Shown piece by piece: positions 11,604-21,525 of a stretch of DNA of 64,000 nucleotides (position 1 is the stretch's first letter; every line of letters begins with the position of its first letter). A model generated the notes under the pieces. It worked only from the letters and a program-made list of their open reading frames with translations, was not told the origin of the DNA and made no database searches. A program made the position numbers and the translations under genes. Origin of the DNA: Pleurodeles waltl (lineage: Eukaryota > Chordata > Amphibia > Caudata > Salamandridae); NCBI RefSeq assembly GCF_031143425.1, contig NC_090448.1:333820177-333884176 (forward strand). The letters run 5' to 3'.

Positions 11604-11758
11604 TGTCTCTCTGCACACCTCGAGGGGTCACTGAAAAAAATGCTAGGAATTGGTACCATCACAACAGCTGGCACTGTATGCCCTGATGCCATCACATGCG
11701 GGGCAGACAAAGCTGAGGCTGAAACCACATTGCACAACCTAGTTGCACTGGAGAGTTG
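11604..11758 (+). CDS. Candidate host exon (unidentified gene, phase not resolved)
   Basis: A pyrimidine-rich acceptor (ATTCCTCTTGCAG) precedes 155 bases open in a single frame, and a strong donor (GTAAGAA) follows. The translation includes SAHLEGSLKKMLGIG and DKAEAETTLHNLVALE, which looks protein-like. The frame leaves two bases at the end, which would create a stop if joined directly to the exon at 12109. An intervening exon, a weaker donor at 11742 (which would give phase 0), or non-function are all possible. A Harbinger-type MITE stands 10 bases downstream. The segment may belong to the same gene as the next three exons, but this is not shown. Confidence 0.4.
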
Positions 11759-11768
11759 GTAAGAATAA

Positions 11769-11939
11769 GGGCCTGATTTAGAGTTCGGCAGATGGGGTTA
11801 CTCCGTCACAAATGTGACAGGTATTTTGTCCACCGTATTACGATTTCCAAAGGATATAATGGAATTGTAATACGGTGGACGGGATATCCATCACATTTGT
11901 GGTGCAGTAACCCCATCCGCCAAACTCTAAATCAGGCCC
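11769..11939. mobile_element. Harbinger-type MITE, 171 bp, palindromic
   Basis: The ends GGGCCTGATTTAGAGTT and AACTCTAAATCAGGCCC-like right end (CAAACTCTAAATCAGGCCC) are inverted copies. They are flanked by TAA on both sides (11766-11768, 11940-11942), the TWA duplication used by Harbinger elements. The inner arms (TCACAAATGTGA; CACCGTATTACGATT and AATTGTAATACGGTGG; GGATATCC) also pair, so almost the whole element could fold into one hairpin. It has no coding sequence. Confidence 0.85.
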
Positions 11940-12108
11940 TAAGTCTGGTTCCTCGAGGACATTCATTAGATGAGGCATCTGCTCACAAACTCTCCAAAAG
12001 CAGATTTAGATTGCAGTTTGTTCTTTGAATACACCCACAGATTTTTCTCCTCTTCTTTATTGCCATGCTTGCATGATACTATTGAAGGTGTCTGCTCAGT
12101 TTCTATAG

Positions 12109-12285
12109 ACCAAATGTAATATGGCTGTGGTTAATGTTCTGCTAAAATGGTGGTATATCTCTGCTCTTGGGAGGCCGTTACTTGGAAGAGGTCATAGTTT
12201 GCCAGAGCTCCTCCTGTTGCTGGAATTGTTTAAGTTTTCTAATCCAGATCTAACTCTGAAGGAATATGATGCAGATACTGTGGCT
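12109..12285 (+). CDS. Host gene exon a (unidentified protein)
   Basis: The acceptor TTTCTATAG precedes 177 bases open in one frame, and the donor GTAAGATAA follows at 12286. The translation is 59 residues and includes MAVVNVLLKWWYISALGRP, LPELLLLLELFKFSNPDLT and LKEYDADTVA. The mix of hydrophobic helices and charged loops reads as a genuine globular, perhaps helical-repeat, protein and not as transposon sequence. It begins and ends at codon boundaries, so it joins in frame to the exon at 13223. I do not recognise the family. An in-frame TAG immediately before the exon (12106-12108) means translation cannot read in from the intron. The three exons a, b and c are the only host coding sequence I could support in the window. 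Confidence 0.68.
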
Positions 12286-13222
12286 GTAAGATAACATTAC
12301 CCCATTTTGAATGCTACATGTGAGAAGGCAACTGGTCCTATAATCATGTCTCTGCAGCGTAACCTGTGCCTGGCCTTGAAGCTGGCTTATTATAATCAAT
12401 AGGTATAAGATTAAAAAAGTTTTGCAGCATGAATGAATTTAAATGTCCCAATTTAGATGAGCCAGAGATCCTTAAGTGAGACATTCCGGTAATCCATGTG
12501 AGATAGAGTAACAATCTCTTCTGTGGTCCCACTGTTTGATGTTGACATGCACTTAAATTAGATATATACAGTAGCAATCAACCTTATTTCAAGTCATCAT
12601 TTACTTATGAAGTAGTAAGATGCAACATGCTGACTTTTGACAGTGTAGAAGTGAGTATCTTTTAAGCAGTCTACAAGGATTGTTGTTAGTAGTATGTCTA
12701 GGACTTTCTCCTTCTAAGGTGTATGCATACTCATCTATGTCAATTACAGGCATGTCATGCATGTCATGCATCTACTAACTTATTAATAGTCTTTGATTTA
12801 TGTTGCCGAAACAAACTACAATGACTACAGCCTAATGGCTTTTTGTTGGCTGTCACTAGTTAGACTATTTAGGCTCTTCTCATGTGGTTAGTTTCCTATT
12901 GTTACTTCAGTTTCACTCTTTAGGATAGTAGCTGATTTCCTTTTGTTTTATATGAGACAAGGTTGCTAAATATGCACTTAGAAATTGGAAGTTAAGCTTA
13001 GGAGCAGAGCTTTATAGACTTCACATCATCTGTTTCCCTTAACTTCAACATATTAAACTTGTCAACCTTGTATTAATCTAAATTCTGTAATGAACTATTT
13101 GTAATTCTCAAATCAAGTACAGAGCATCACATCTAATACAAATAGTAGCTGATCACTGTTTCCATTTTCTATTTGATGATTGCACAAATTAATGAAATTC
13201 TGTGAAACGTCTCTGCTTGCAG

Positions 13223-13298
13223 CTGCTGAACCAGGTGTTAAATCGTGTGACAGCAGAGAGGAACCTCTTCGACAGAGTGGTCAGCCTTCGTCTTCCAG
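13223..13298 (+). CDS. Host gene exon b (unidentified protein)
   Basis: The acceptor TCTGCTTGCAG is followed by 76 bases and the donor GTCAGC. In phase 0 the translation is [15 protein letters not shown] continuing [10 protein letters not shown], with one base left over. It is an amphipathic helical segment consistent with the preceding exon. The leftover G plus the first two bases of exon c (GT) form a glycine codon, so the junction is in frame. One of the other two frames has an early stop. The remaining frame is open but is less protein-like and does not fit the neighbouring phases. The gap to exon a is 937 bases with no recognisable element. Confidence 0.68.
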
Positions 13299-14898
13299 GT
13301 CAGCTTGTTTGTTTTCACAGCCATTTGTGAGAATACTTCAAAGATTATGCAAAGATAAAGTCCAGATGTCCTCTTCTCACCTGTCTGCCTTTCCTCAGTC
13401 TACAATGAATTACATTTCTCTGCTCCTTCCATTGACCTCCAAGTATAGCAAAGGCTCACAATTTAATGCTTTTTCTTCCCCTGTAACAGGTTGCCCCATG
13501 TCCCAATACTTTTGTTGCCATATATTACCACGGCAATGATGGAAAGGGCACATTTTGGAAGACAGCCTTACACTGAATATTCACAGGGATCGATATATCG
13601 AAATGAAAGGGAATGTTTGTTTTATATGTCTAATTATTTTAGATGTGATAAGTGTATTCATAGTGTGACACTGTGGGTGCTGATCAAGTATGGTTACTTA
13701 AGACTGTGCTGAACTCTCCTCAAAACACAATTTTTGATTAGGGCAGTCATGCAAAAAACTACATTGATCACTCTTCCAAATGGAGGAGGATGGTGGAGGT
13801 TTTTAAATGTTATAAGCAGACTTTTCTGGCATCCACAATGAGCCCCACAGCAGTGCGGGATGTACTGGAGGTGATGATGGTAATCTGTATCAAGTGGTTC
13901 CCTTGAGATAAAATCAGGAACAGCTAAGGGTGTTTTAGTGTTGTTTCCAACCTTGGAGTGCAGTAGGAGGGCGGAGAGTCTGGAATCCACAGTTTAACTG
14001 GTACACCTGCCTGCCACTGCGGCATTCTGTGGAGACGCAAAAGTGAGAAACAAGCATGAGTGTTGACTATTCTTTCCTGCCCCTCCAAAGCCCCATGTGC
14101 TAGCAGTTACCCATGTTTAAGACCAGCAACCTGCTTGAGCACCACTGCCTCAGGGAAGTGTTGCCTAGGGCCTTGACACCACCCGTGCTGTAATCTTGTG
14201 TTTTAATAGCCCGCTATTTATTTTGTTTACTTCATTGCAGTGATAATGCAGGGATGAAAGAGAAAAAGTTACTTCTTCAGCCCCGGCTGGTTTAGGAATG
14301 TGAGTAAGGAACTACATGTTGAGCCCATTTAGGATTTGAGATCACAAATGGACATAACTTAGGTCATCAAAGCCCTTCACTAAGATTTACAGGATATGGT
14401 AGGTGAGATTGAGGATATTTTGAAAGGCATTAAAGACAAACTGGAAGATCTAACTTCGGACAGTGCTGTCTGCCAAAAGGAAATAGTACAACACTGAGTA
14501 CAGGATGACCATTTTGGAGGTACTATTTACTGATACTTTAGCTGAGGAACAGGAGATTAGTTTATTTGCACTAAGTGGATTGAATGCCGTTGTGAGATTA
14601 GGCTATGCGTTTGCTATTTTTCATGATCTATGATGGGGCAACCACCTGATGGTCCTGGGATATTCTTTAAATTTCCTGAATGACAACAGTTATATCAGCT
14701 TAGATATGGTGGTCTAGAAAGAATTAAACCACCAAACCCTTCTTACAGGTCAGGTCTATTTAAGAAACCTTAATAAACAGGTTCAAGTAGTGTGGACTGG
14801 AAATTCAGTAGAAGTGGTACAAGGAATAAGAGATGCTTCAGATCTTTCAGTAGTTTCTGGTGAGCCCAACGCCTTCTTCAGACTCATAGTAACTGTCA
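13299..14898 (+). other. Intron sequence before DIRS element A
   Basis: I see no coding sequence or recognisable repeat here. It is the left part of the roughly 24.7-kb intron between host exons b and c. Confidence 0.5.
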
Positions 14899-14932
14899 TT
14901 TCTGATGGATTCATCTGCCTGTGGATTCCTCA
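14899..14932. repeat. Left inverted terminal repeat of DIRS A
   Basis: This pairs with about 31042-31077. The shared core reads ATCTGCCTGTGGATTCCTCA on the left and its near-complement on the right, with a few mismatches. Similarity continues inward through CTTTTGA. Confidence 0.75.
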
Positions 14933-15184
14933 CCTTTTGAGTATTCCAGTGCACCAGCATTTCTCTGAAACTATTATTTTCAGCTCTCCCACGTAGACAA
15001 AAATGTCATACTGCTACCGGTACGTTCGGGACTCAGCGTGACATCATCCGAGCCATAGGAATCTCTCACCGGCATGTTGACGTCAGTTCCCTTTTTTCCT
15101 CACCTTCCACGCATAACATTTTTTTCAATAGGCTCGCCATATTGTTAAGAGTCTTGTGACATTTGTTTCCAAGAAATCGCACCG

Positions 15185-15523
15185 TTGTTGCAGAAAAAAT
15201 TAAATGTCTCCTCCGAGGAGGTTGGGGTTAAGCCCTGCAGTGAATGTGAAGATCAAATGTCAATTACTGATTCTCATGACGACTGTCTTTGGTGTCTGAG
15301 TTTGGACCACAACGTCAACGCCTGTTCTTCATACCAGAAGATGAATCTCAAGGCGTTAAAGGAGAGAGAGGTGAAGCTCTTTATGGGCAAGGAAGGAGAA
15401 AAGAGGACGTTGGAATTCTTGTTCTCGATAAACGTTCCCATCTCCTCACTCTTCAAAGTTGTCAAAGAAGAAGCACAAAAAGAAGCAGCGTCATGGTTCC
15501 TGATGTCATTCTTCAAGGAATGA
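15185..15523 (+). pseudogene. DIRS A gag-like protein, N-terminal part
   Basis: A 112-residue open stretch contains a cysteine/histidine pattern, CSECEDQMSITDSHDDC then LWCLSLDHNVNAC. It recurs in the other DIRS copies (about 54850 in C, 31640 in B, 61500 in E). The C..C, TDxHxxC, CLxxDH and C spacing is shared, so this is a conserved zinc-binding-like module of the DIRS gag proteins. The frame ends at 15523, and the rest of gag continues in other frames (about 15560-16430), so the gene is broken. No ATG at the proper start is evident in this copy. Confidence 0.6.
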
Positions 15524-16187
15524 CTCTCCAAGGTCGGTGTTCCCAGGTCCAAAGGCTCATGAAGACAGAGGTGAGGTGTCTCCAACCCCCGTCTCCAGTG
15601 GTCACTCTGGCATCACCCTTGAGCCCAAGGACCTTGACTTCACCTGGATGCCCTGATCCAGAGTCAGTGTCTGATACAGTTCTCTCTCCGGTGCCACCTC
15701 TGCTTTTCCCTCCTAGACAGGAGGAGGAGTGTCCGGCTTTCCCGACTCCAGAGTCCGGCCTATCAAGTTTCCTGAATACTATGTAAAGTATTTTCAGTAG
15801 GGCGTTGATTCCAACAGGTGCTCCTGCAGGCCCCATGGGTCTGCTTTCTTATTCCTTGGGCAGTTTTCCGGCACAGTATCAGTAAGCGTCATTCCTGCCA
15901 TTTATGCTGGTGGCCCAGGTTTTGTGGCCTTCTCTGGCACTGAGCAAGGCAATGTCATCACCAGTAGAAGAAGTTCAGCAAGAGACTCTGACGTTGGTTG
16001 AGCCTTCTCTACCACCGACTGGATCTGTACCAGAGACGCATCACTCCACTTCCTCTGACATCTTCTATCTTCTATGCAGGTGCTGAAATCCCCGACACCG
16101 TTGCTGATGATGTTGTCGCTGGTACTGCCTTCTCTGACACGGGTGGTGAAACATAGATCTCGAATAGAAACAGAGAGGCTTTTTTAG

Positions 16188-17545
16188 ATGGACCAGTACT
16201 TTCTTGGAGATAATCCGGATTTAGAAGAAGGGAAAATAGTGTCTTTGAATCAGGATTTCGAAGGTTTGGAGGAGGTGAGTGGTCTAGATACTTCACCAGA
16301 ATGTGAGTTGTTGTCCCCAGAAGGCATTCCTCTGCCTGAAGTTACTTCATACCATTCTGTAATGAGGAAGGCTGCAGAGGTGCTGGAGTTGCCTTTGCCA
16401 TCTACTGAACTCAACTCTAATTTGCTGACAGTTAACCTTTGGTGTCTTTCAATGAGGCCCTCACTGAGCCTATTCTTGAGATTTGGCAGAAACCTATGTC
16501 ATCTGCAGCAGTGTCTAGTCCCATTGCAAGGAGGTACAAGCCTGCTCCAAGTGATCCATTATTTTCGTCCTCCCACCCTAAATCTGAAAGTTTGGTGGTG
16601 CAAGCATCCTGATCTCAAACTATACTCCTGGTTCTTTTCCGACAACTCCAGCTGATAGAGAGTCAAAGAGGATGGAGAAGTCTTGATTCCTCGGGTTCTG
16701 AGGAAGATTCCTCAACACCAGGTCCAAGTCATATTATTAGACCCAAATTGGCTACGAAGGGTGTGGTACACAGACCTTCTTCACCACTCACTGTGCCTCT
16801 GCCCGTCTCCCTCCGAAGGCAGATCTCCTCTCCCAGGGGCAGGTTCTATACCCCAACCTCGAGAGCCTGCACCTACTGGCCTGGAGATTGAACGGGGCGA
16901 CCTAAGTTATTTTTCTGTTCCCCCTGATGTGGTGGATGTTATTTTATCAGCCAGAAGATACTCCACCAAATCTTTTTATTCTGGAAGATGGACTAGGTTT
17001 GTAAAGTGGTGCAAAGAAATTTCTATTGACCCCTTAAAAGTCTGTGTGACATTTTATGTTTTGCGCTTTCCCTAGCGCAGCACCGTTGTGCAGTTGCAAC
17101 TATTAAGAAATATGGGTCTGCCCTTTTGGCTTTCTTTTGTTTACCTGATCCACCTTCTCTGTTTAAGTCCCCTATAGTGTCAAGGTTTATTAAGGGACTT
17201 ACTAACAAATACCCTCCCACTTTGTTTATTTTGCCTAAGTGGGATCTTGATTTGGTACTAACTTACCTTATTGGTACTCCGTTATTACCCTTACATAGTT
17301 GTCCTTTGAGACTACTTACTTTAAAAATGATTTTTCTGGTCACTATAACGTCGGCTAGACGTGTTAGTGAATTTGAAAGCATTAAGTGTGAAACCCCCCT
17401 TCACAACTTCCTATGCAGATAAGTTGGAATTGAGAGCCAGGGCTGCTTTCCAACCAAAGGTGGTTACTCCCTTCCACCTGGGCCAGACCGTCACCTCTCC
17501 TACTTTCTATCCTCCTCCAGCTCCATCTAAAGAGGAGGAAAGACT
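16188..17545 (+). pseudogene. DIRS A gag end and recombinase N-terminal part, copy 1
   Basis: Gag-like sequence (16188-16655, with EVTSYHSVMRKAAEVLELP) passes directly into a tyrosine recombinase. The recombinase N-terminal domain begins near 16880 (ERGDLSYFSVPPDVVDVIL, then YSTKSFYSGRWTRFVKWC). The catalytic-domain start follows in other frames (SLFKSPIVSRFIKGL; TSARRVSEFESIK, with the first catalytic R). At least two frameshifts are present. No YLDDW reverse transcriptase motif or RNase H lies between gag and recombinase, so about 2 kb of a normal DIRS body is missing. The frame ends at the Harbinger border (17548), and this copy has no C-terminal half. Confidence 0.75.
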
Positions 17546-17547
17546 TA

Positions 17548-18110
17548 GGGGGTGATTCTAACCCTGGCGGTCGGTGTTAAAGCGGCGGCCAACCCGCCAA
17601 CAGGCTGGCGGTAAAAAATATGGGATTCTGACCCTGGCGGGAACCGCCAACACAGACAGCCACTTTAACACTCCGACCGCCACTGCGGTACAAACAAACA
17701 GCGCGGCGGTCACCGCCAACAGCCAGGCGGCAGCCAATGTACCGCCCACACTATTCCAACTCACCAATCCGCCACCTTTTCCGGGGCGGGAGCACCGCCG
17801 ATAAAAACACGGCGGAAACAGACTACGGACGGGAAAACGCTCACCACTACGCACTCCAGGAGGAAGGAGGACAGCTTGGAACCCGAATTAAACATCCTAC
17901 CTGCTCTCGTCTACCTTCTCATCTACCACGAGTATGAAGTCCGGCGCAGACGACAACGGTGAGTACTGCACCTACGACACACGGGAGGGGGAGGACGAAA
18001 GGTTACGGGCACACACATATGCGACCCCCCCACCCCCCAACTATGTACACACCAATGCAGAGCAACAAGTCACAGTGACACCACCCAAACACCCCTGAAA
18101 AATGCTAGGA
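17548..18110 (+). mobile_element. Truncated duplicate of the Harbinger left end
   Basis: It starts GGGGGTGATTCTAACCCTGG directly after TTA and is identical, as far as I compared, to 20147-20709. It then breaks off into the 25-bp junction segment. It has a left terminal repeat only. Confidence 0.95.
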
Positions 18111-18135
18111 ACAGGGCCCGCGGTGCAGAAGAGCA
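18111..18135 (-). other. 25-bp inverted minisatellite fragment at the duplication junction
   Basis: These 25 bases are the exact reverse complement of the unit TGCTCTTCTGCACCGCGG plus GCCCTGT, found repeatedly at about 23440-23850 inside the Harbinger element. They separate the two tandem copies. Two bases of microhomology (GA) are present on the left side and none is obvious on the right. Confidence 0.9.
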
Positions 18136-18786
18136 GTGTTCCCAGGTCCAAAGGCTCATGAAGACAGAGGTGAGGTGTCTCCAACCCCCGTCTCCAGTGG
18201 TCACTCTGGCATCACCCTTGAGCCCAAGGACCTTGACTTCACCTGGATGCCCTGATCCAGAGTCAGTGTCTGATACAGTTCTCTCTCCGGTGCCACCTCT
18301 GCTTTTCCCTCCTAGACAGGAGGAGGAGTGTCCGGCTTTCCCGACTCCAGAGTCCGGCCTATCAAGTTTCCTGAATACTATGTAAAGTATTTTCAGTAGG
18401 GCGTTGATTCCAACAGGTGCTCCTGCAGGCCCCATGGGTCTGCTTTCTTATACCTTGGGCAGTTTTCCGGCACAGTATCAGTAAGCGTCATTCCTGCCAT
18501 TTATGCTGGTGGCCCAGGTTTTGTGGCCTTCTCTGGCACTGAGCAAGGCAATGTCATCACCAGTAGAAGAAGTTCAGCAAGAGACTCTGACGTTGGTTGA
18601 GCCTTCTCTACCACCGACTGGATCTGTACCAGAGACGCATCACTCCACTTCCTCTGACATCTTCTATCTTCTATGCAGGTGCTGAAATCCCCGACACCGT
18701 TGCTGATGATGTTGTCGCTGGTACTGCCTTCTCTGACACGGGTGGTGAAACATAGATCTCGAATAGAAACAGAGAGGCTTTTTTAG

Positions 18787-20146
18787 ATGGACCAGTACTT
18801 TCTTGGAGATAATCCGGATTTAGAAGAAGGGAAAATAGTGTCTTTGAATCAGGATTTCGAAGGTTTGGAGGAGGTGAGTGGTCTAGATACTTCACCAGAA
18901 TGTGAGTTGTTGTCCCCAGAAGGCATTCCTCTGCCTGAAGTTACTTCATACCATTCTGTAATGAGGAAGGCTGCAGAGGTGCTGGAGTTGCCTTTGCCAT
19001 CTACTGAACTCAACTCTAATTTGCTGACAGTTAACCTTTGGTGTCTTTCAATGAGGCCCTCACTGAGCCTATTCTTGAGATTTGGCAGAAACCTATGTCA
19101 TCTGCAGCAGTGTCTAGTCCCATTGCAAGGATGTACAAGCCTGCTCCAAGTGATCCATTATTTTCGTCCTCCCACCCTAAATCTGAAAGTTTGGTGGTGC
19201 AAGCATCCTGATCTCAAACTATACTCCTGGTTCTTTTCCGACAACTCCAGCTGATAGAGAGTCAAAGAGGATGGAGAAGTCTTGATTCCTCGGGTTCTGA
19301 GGAAGATTCCTCAACACCAGGTCCAAGTCATATTATTAGACCCAAATTGGCTACGAAGGGTGTGGTACACAGACCTTCTTCACCACTCACTGTGCCTCTG
19401 CCCGTCTCCCTCCGAAGGCAGATCTCCTCTCCCAGGGGCAGGTTCTATACCCCAACCTCGAGAGCCTGCACCTACTGGCCTGGAGATTGAACGGGGCGAC
19501 CTAAGTTATTTTTCTGTTCCCCCTGATGTGGTGGATGTTATTTTATCAGCCAGAAGATACTCCACCAAATCTTTTTATTCTGGAAGATGGACTAGGTTTG
19601 TAAAGTGGTGCAAAGAAATTTCTATTGACCCCTTAAAAGTCTGTGTGACATTTTATGTTTTGCGCTTTCCCTAGCGCAGCACCGTTGTGCAGTTGCAACT
19701 ATTAAGAAATATGGGTCTGCCCTTTTGGCTTTCTTTTGTTTACCTGATCCACCTTCTCTGTTTAAGTCCCCTATAGTGTCAAGGTTTATTAAGGGACTTA
19801 CTAACAAATACCCTCCCACTTTGTTTATTTTGCCTAAGTGGGATCTTGATTTGGTACTAACTTACCTTATTGGTACTCCGTTATTACCCTTACATAGTTG
19901 TCCTTTGAGACTACTTACTTTAAAAATGATTTTTCTGGTCACTATAACGTCGGCTAGACGTGTTAGTGAATTTGAAAGCATTAAGTGTGAAACCCCCCTT
20001 CACAACTTCCTATGCAGATAAGTTGGAATTGAGAGCCAGGGCTGCTTTCCAACCAAAGGTGGTTACTCCCTTCCACCTGGGCCAGACCGTCACCTCTCCT
20101 ACTTTCTATCCTCCTCCAGCTCCATCTAAAGAGGAGGAAAGACTTA
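18787..20146 (+). pseudogene. DIRS A gag end and recombinase N-terminal part, copy 2 (interrupted by Harbinger)
   Basis: The content is as in copy 1: gag end at 18787-19254, recombinase N-terminus at about 19479-19674, and catalytic-domain start with TSARRVSEFESIK at about 19950-19985. The open stretch ending PPPAPSKEEERL reaches the TTA at 20144-20146. On the far side of the Harbinger element, at 30626, the same reading continues as CLDLKMSVSFYMDRTRDLW. Element B has the equivalent AERALHTLDLKRALMYSVDG. The insertion therefore split one recombinase gene that was already frameshifted. Confidence 0.8.
20144..20146. repeat. TTA target-site duplication of the Harbinger element (partner 30623-30625)
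   Basis: TTA precedes GGGGGTGATT on the left and follows AATGACCCCC on the right. This is the TWA duplication expected of PIF/Harbinger. Confidence 0.9.
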
Positions 20147-20420
20147 GGGGGTGATTCTAACCCTGGCGGTCGGTGTTAAAGCGGCGGCCAACCCGCCAAC
20201 AGGCTGGCGGTAAAAAATATGGGATTCTGACCCTGGCGGGAACCGCCAACACAGACAGCCACTTTAACACTCCGACCGCCACTGCGGTACAAACAAACAG
20301 CGCGGCGGTCACCGCCAACAGCCAGGCGGCAGCCAATGTACCGCCCACACTATTCCAACTCACCAATCCGCCACCTTTTCCGGGGCGGGAGCACCGCCGA
20401 TAAAAACACGGCGGAAACAG
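20147..20420. promoter_or_regulatory. Harbinger left end: terminal repeat and GGCGGT/ACCGCC cluster
   Basis: After the terminal repeat, the words GGCGGT, ACCGCC, GGCGGC and CCGCC occur more than a dozen times within about 270 bases, in both orientations. Such dense subterminal words are the usual form of binding sites for Harbinger Myb-like proteins or transposase. The binding role here is inferred. Confidence 0.6.
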
Positions 20421-21045
20421 ACTACGGACGGGAAAACGCTCACCACTACGCACTCCAGGAGGAAGGAGGACAGCTTGGAACCCGAATTAAACATCCTACC
20501 TGCTCTCGTCTACCTTCTCATCTACCACGAGTATGAAGTCCGGCGCAGACGACAACGGTGAGTACTGCACCTACGACACACGGGAGGGGGAGGACGAAAG
20601 GTTACGGGCACACACATATGCGACCCCCCCACCCCCCAACTATGTACACACCAATGCAGAGCAACAAGTCACAGTGACACCACCCAAACACCCCTGAAAA
20701 ATGCTAGGACAGAATCAAATTTGGAATAAATATTTATGTACCAAAAAGCTCCTGAAAATTATCGTACAACCATGAAAGATATTCACAACAAAACTAATGA
20801 CATACACATCAGTGTATAACTGAAGTAACAAGTCCTGCACATCCTACGAATTCATCATGTCCGTGGGCCAAAGTTTTGAGAAATAAGGGCAAAGCCCACA
20901 CAGGAGACCTGAGTCCTTTGGAGAGAACACTGCAGGGGCATCAGATGTAAAAACTACAGGCACCTCAGGGGGAAGGGAAGGGGGGGGCACCACAGCCACA
21001 TGAGTCCACGACGCCAGATCCACGAGGAGCCACCATGCCCACTGT

Positions 21046-21460
21046 ACCATCCTGGGGAGTGCAAAGCCACAGTCTCTCAATGTCTCTACAGTGGGTGGGC
21101 TGCCCACTGTACCATCCTGGGGAGTGCAAAGCCACAGTCTCTCAATGTCTCTACAGTGGTTGGGCTGCCCACTGGACCATCCTGGGGAGTGCAAAGCCAC
21201 AGTCTCTCAATGTCTCTACAGTGGGTGGGCTGCCCACTGTACCATCCTGGGGAGTGCAAAGCCACAGTCTCTCAATGTCTCTACAGTGGGTGGGCTGCCC
21301 ACTGTACCATCCTGGGGAGTGCAAAGCCACAGTCTCTCAATGTCTCTACAGTGGGTGTACCATCCTGGGGAGTGCAAAGCCACAGTCTCTCAATGTCTCT
21401 ACAGTGGGTGGGCTGCCCACTGGACCCTCCTGGGGAGTGCAAAGCCACAGTCCATCAGGT
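21046..21460. repeat. 65-bp tandem repeat, about 7 units
   Basis: ACCATCCTGGGGAGTGCAAA recurs at 21046, 21111, 21176, 21241, 21306, 21359 and 21424. The spacing is 65 bp throughout except one 53-bp unit that has lost 12 bases. Each unit contains CTCTCAATGTCTCTACAGTG. No coding role is supported. Confidence 0.95.
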
Positions 21461-21525
21461 GGATGACAGTCTCCACTGGTCAAGGAGGAGGCATGGTGGG
21501 CACAGTGAACCATAAACAGTGATTG

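Larger units (their letters stand above)
15537..18110 (+). repeat. Tandem duplication, copy 1 (2574 bp)
   Basis: This runs from within DIRS gag to 563 bp inside the Harbinger left end. It is essentially identical to 18136-20709 at a constant offset of 2599. I noticed only two base differences (15853 T against A; 16533 G against T), though I did not compare every position. Confidence 0.95.
18136..20709 (+). repeat. Tandem duplication, copy 2 (2574 bp)
   Basis: This is the second copy of 15537-18110. It continues seamlessly into the rest of the Harbinger element, so it is the copy joined to the complete transposon. Confidence 0.95.

Noticed and set aside
12358..12403. Short segment between CTCTGCAG and GTATAAG
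   Set aside because: Every frame compatible with its neighbours meets a stop.
15289..15836. Overlapping open frames on both strands in DIRS A
   Set aside because: They are shadow frames of the decayed gag; the cysteine module fixes the true frame as the one at 15185-15523.
21000..21515. Plus-strand open frames over the 65-bp repeat
   Set aside because: They are open only because of the repeat. A 53-bp unit shifts frame without effect, as expected for non-coding sequence.
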